A stretch of 5,585 nt of DNA from Anaerolineales bacterium (GTDB lineage Bacteria; Chloroflexota; Anaerolineae; Anaerolineales; Villigracilaceae). The stretch lies in assembly GCA_028689195.1 (NCBI GenBank), contig JAQTWR010000216.1, positions 1-5,585 of the forward strand, given 5' to 3'. Made by a program: the position numbers and the translations under genes. Positions 4,884 to 5,585 of the stretch are shown here, piece by piece. Numbering within the stretch: the stretch's first letter is position 1; every line of letters begins with the position of its first letter. The notes under the pieces were generated by a model. The model was not told the DNA's origin. It searched no databases and worked only from the letters and a program-made list of their open reading frames with translations.

Positions 4884-5585
4884 CTACTTTGCCTTCTTCT
4901 CCATTTTCGCCCAGGCGTCTTTCAAGTTCACCGTCAAATTGAAGACGGGCTTTTCAGGCGCCGACTCGGCGTCGACGCAGAAATATCCCAACCTCTCAAA
5001 CTGGAATCTTTCGCCAACCTTTACCAAAGCCAGCGACGGTTCGACGAATCCATTGAGGGTTTCCAGCGATTTTGGATTCAAACACGCGAGAAATCCCTCC
5101 TCGCCTTCTTCGGGGTCTTCTTTTGTGAACAAGCGGTCATACATGCGGATTTCGACTTCCTTCGCGCGCTGCGCCGAAACCCAATGAATTGTAGACTTGA
5201 CCTTGCGCCCGTCGGCAGAATCCCCGCCGCGCGTGGCTGGGTCGTATGTCGCGTGGACTTCGATTACTTCGCCCGCGTCGTTTTTCACCACATGCGTACA
5301 CTTGATGAAATACGCGTAACGCAGGCGCACTTCGTTGCCGGGAAAGAGACGGAAATATTTCGGCGGCGGCGTTTCGCGGAAGTCATCCTGCTCGATGTAA
5401 ATCACTTTTGAAAACGGAACTTTGCGCGTTCCCGCGCTCGCGTCTTCGGGGTTGTTCACCGCGTCCATTTCTTCCACGAGGTCGTCGGGATAATTATCAA
5501 TCACAACTTTCAACGGGCGGATAACCGCCATGCGGCGCAGGGAGTTTTTATTAAGGTCTTCGCGCGCGCAGGCTTCGAGCAGCGC
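4884..5585 (-). CDS. glnS: Glutaminyl-tRNA synthetase, C-terminal part (gene runs off the right edge)
   Basis: The reading frame is open to the right edge, so the true start lies beyond position 5585. The 233 visible residues are the end of the catalytic region ([17 protein letters not shown]) and both anticodon-binding beta-barrels of class I GlnRS. Recognisable family segments include [98 protein letters not shown] and [12 protein letters not shown]. The enzyme charges tRNA-Gln with glutamine in the cytosol, using ATP. The Met at 5531 is internal and is not the start. The protein ends in a short lysine-rich tail without the YqeY/GatB-like extension found in some bacterial GlnRS. A full-length enzyme is usually about 550 aa, so roughly 40 percent is visible. 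It is followed 17 nt later by the ClbS/DfsB gene, probably in one operon. Confidence 0.95.
   Translation of the reverse strand, partial: ALLEACAREDLNKNSLRRMAVIRPLKVVIDNYPDDLVEEMDAVNNPEDASAGTRKVPFSKVIYIEQDDFRETPPPKYFRLFPGNEVRLRYAYFIKCTHVVKNDAGEVIEVHATYDPATRGGDSADGRKVKSTIHWVSAQRAKEVEIRMYDRLFTKEDPEEGEEGFLACLNPKSLETLNGFVEPSLALVKVGERFQFERLGYFCVDAESAPEKPVFNLTVNLKDAWAKMEKKAK

Noticed and set aside
4780..5187. 135-aa plus-strand ORF opposite the ends of glnS and the ClbS/DfsB gene
   Set aside because: It is antisense to two well-supported genes, crosses their junction, and its translation shows no family features.

Overview
The window reads as an ordinary chromosomal stretch from a mid-GC bacterium, most likely a member of the Chloroflexota (Anaerolineae-like). 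The evidence is indirect. There is an Ala/Thr/Pro-rich lipoprotein whose linker has the TPD...AT...TLTA pattern common in that group. There is an ABC1/UbiB kinase of the type with a long N-terminal helix and two C-terminal membrane segments. There is a bacterial GlnRS, and the intergenic DNA is rich in palindromes. The assignment is an inference from familiarity and was not tested by a search.

Layout from left to right: a tRNA-Pro(CGG) gene on the minus strand (63-136) with a clear promoter at 162-189; a 300-bp gap holding a 133-bp inverted-repeat structure (214-346) and a perfect TATAAT box; a zinc-dependent medium-chain dehydrogenase (+, 436-1383) closed by a strong intrinsic terminator (1390-1422); an ABC1/AarF/UbiB atypical kinase (+, 1498-3189); a 59-nt symmetric palindrome (3196-3254) between convergent genes; a 72-aa hypothetical protein built from two repeats (-, 3275-3493); a divergent promoter region; a lipoprotein with an SH3b-like and a CarboxypepD_reg-like domain (+, 3576-4340); a ClbS/DfsB (DinB-like) four-helix protein (-, 4372-4866); and the C-terminal part of glutaminyl-tRNA synthetase (-, 4884 to beyond the right edge).

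The genes do not form one pathway. glnS and the ClbS/DfsB gene are 17 nt apart on the same strand and probably share a transcript. The other genes look like separate transcription units: the dehydrogenase ends in a terminator, and the strand changes repeatedly. I see no CRISPR array, transposase, phage gene or toxin-antitoxin pair. The points most worth a second look are the two palindromic non-coding structures, the two-repeat 72-aa protein, and the possibly leaderless lipoprotein transcript facing a divergent promoter.
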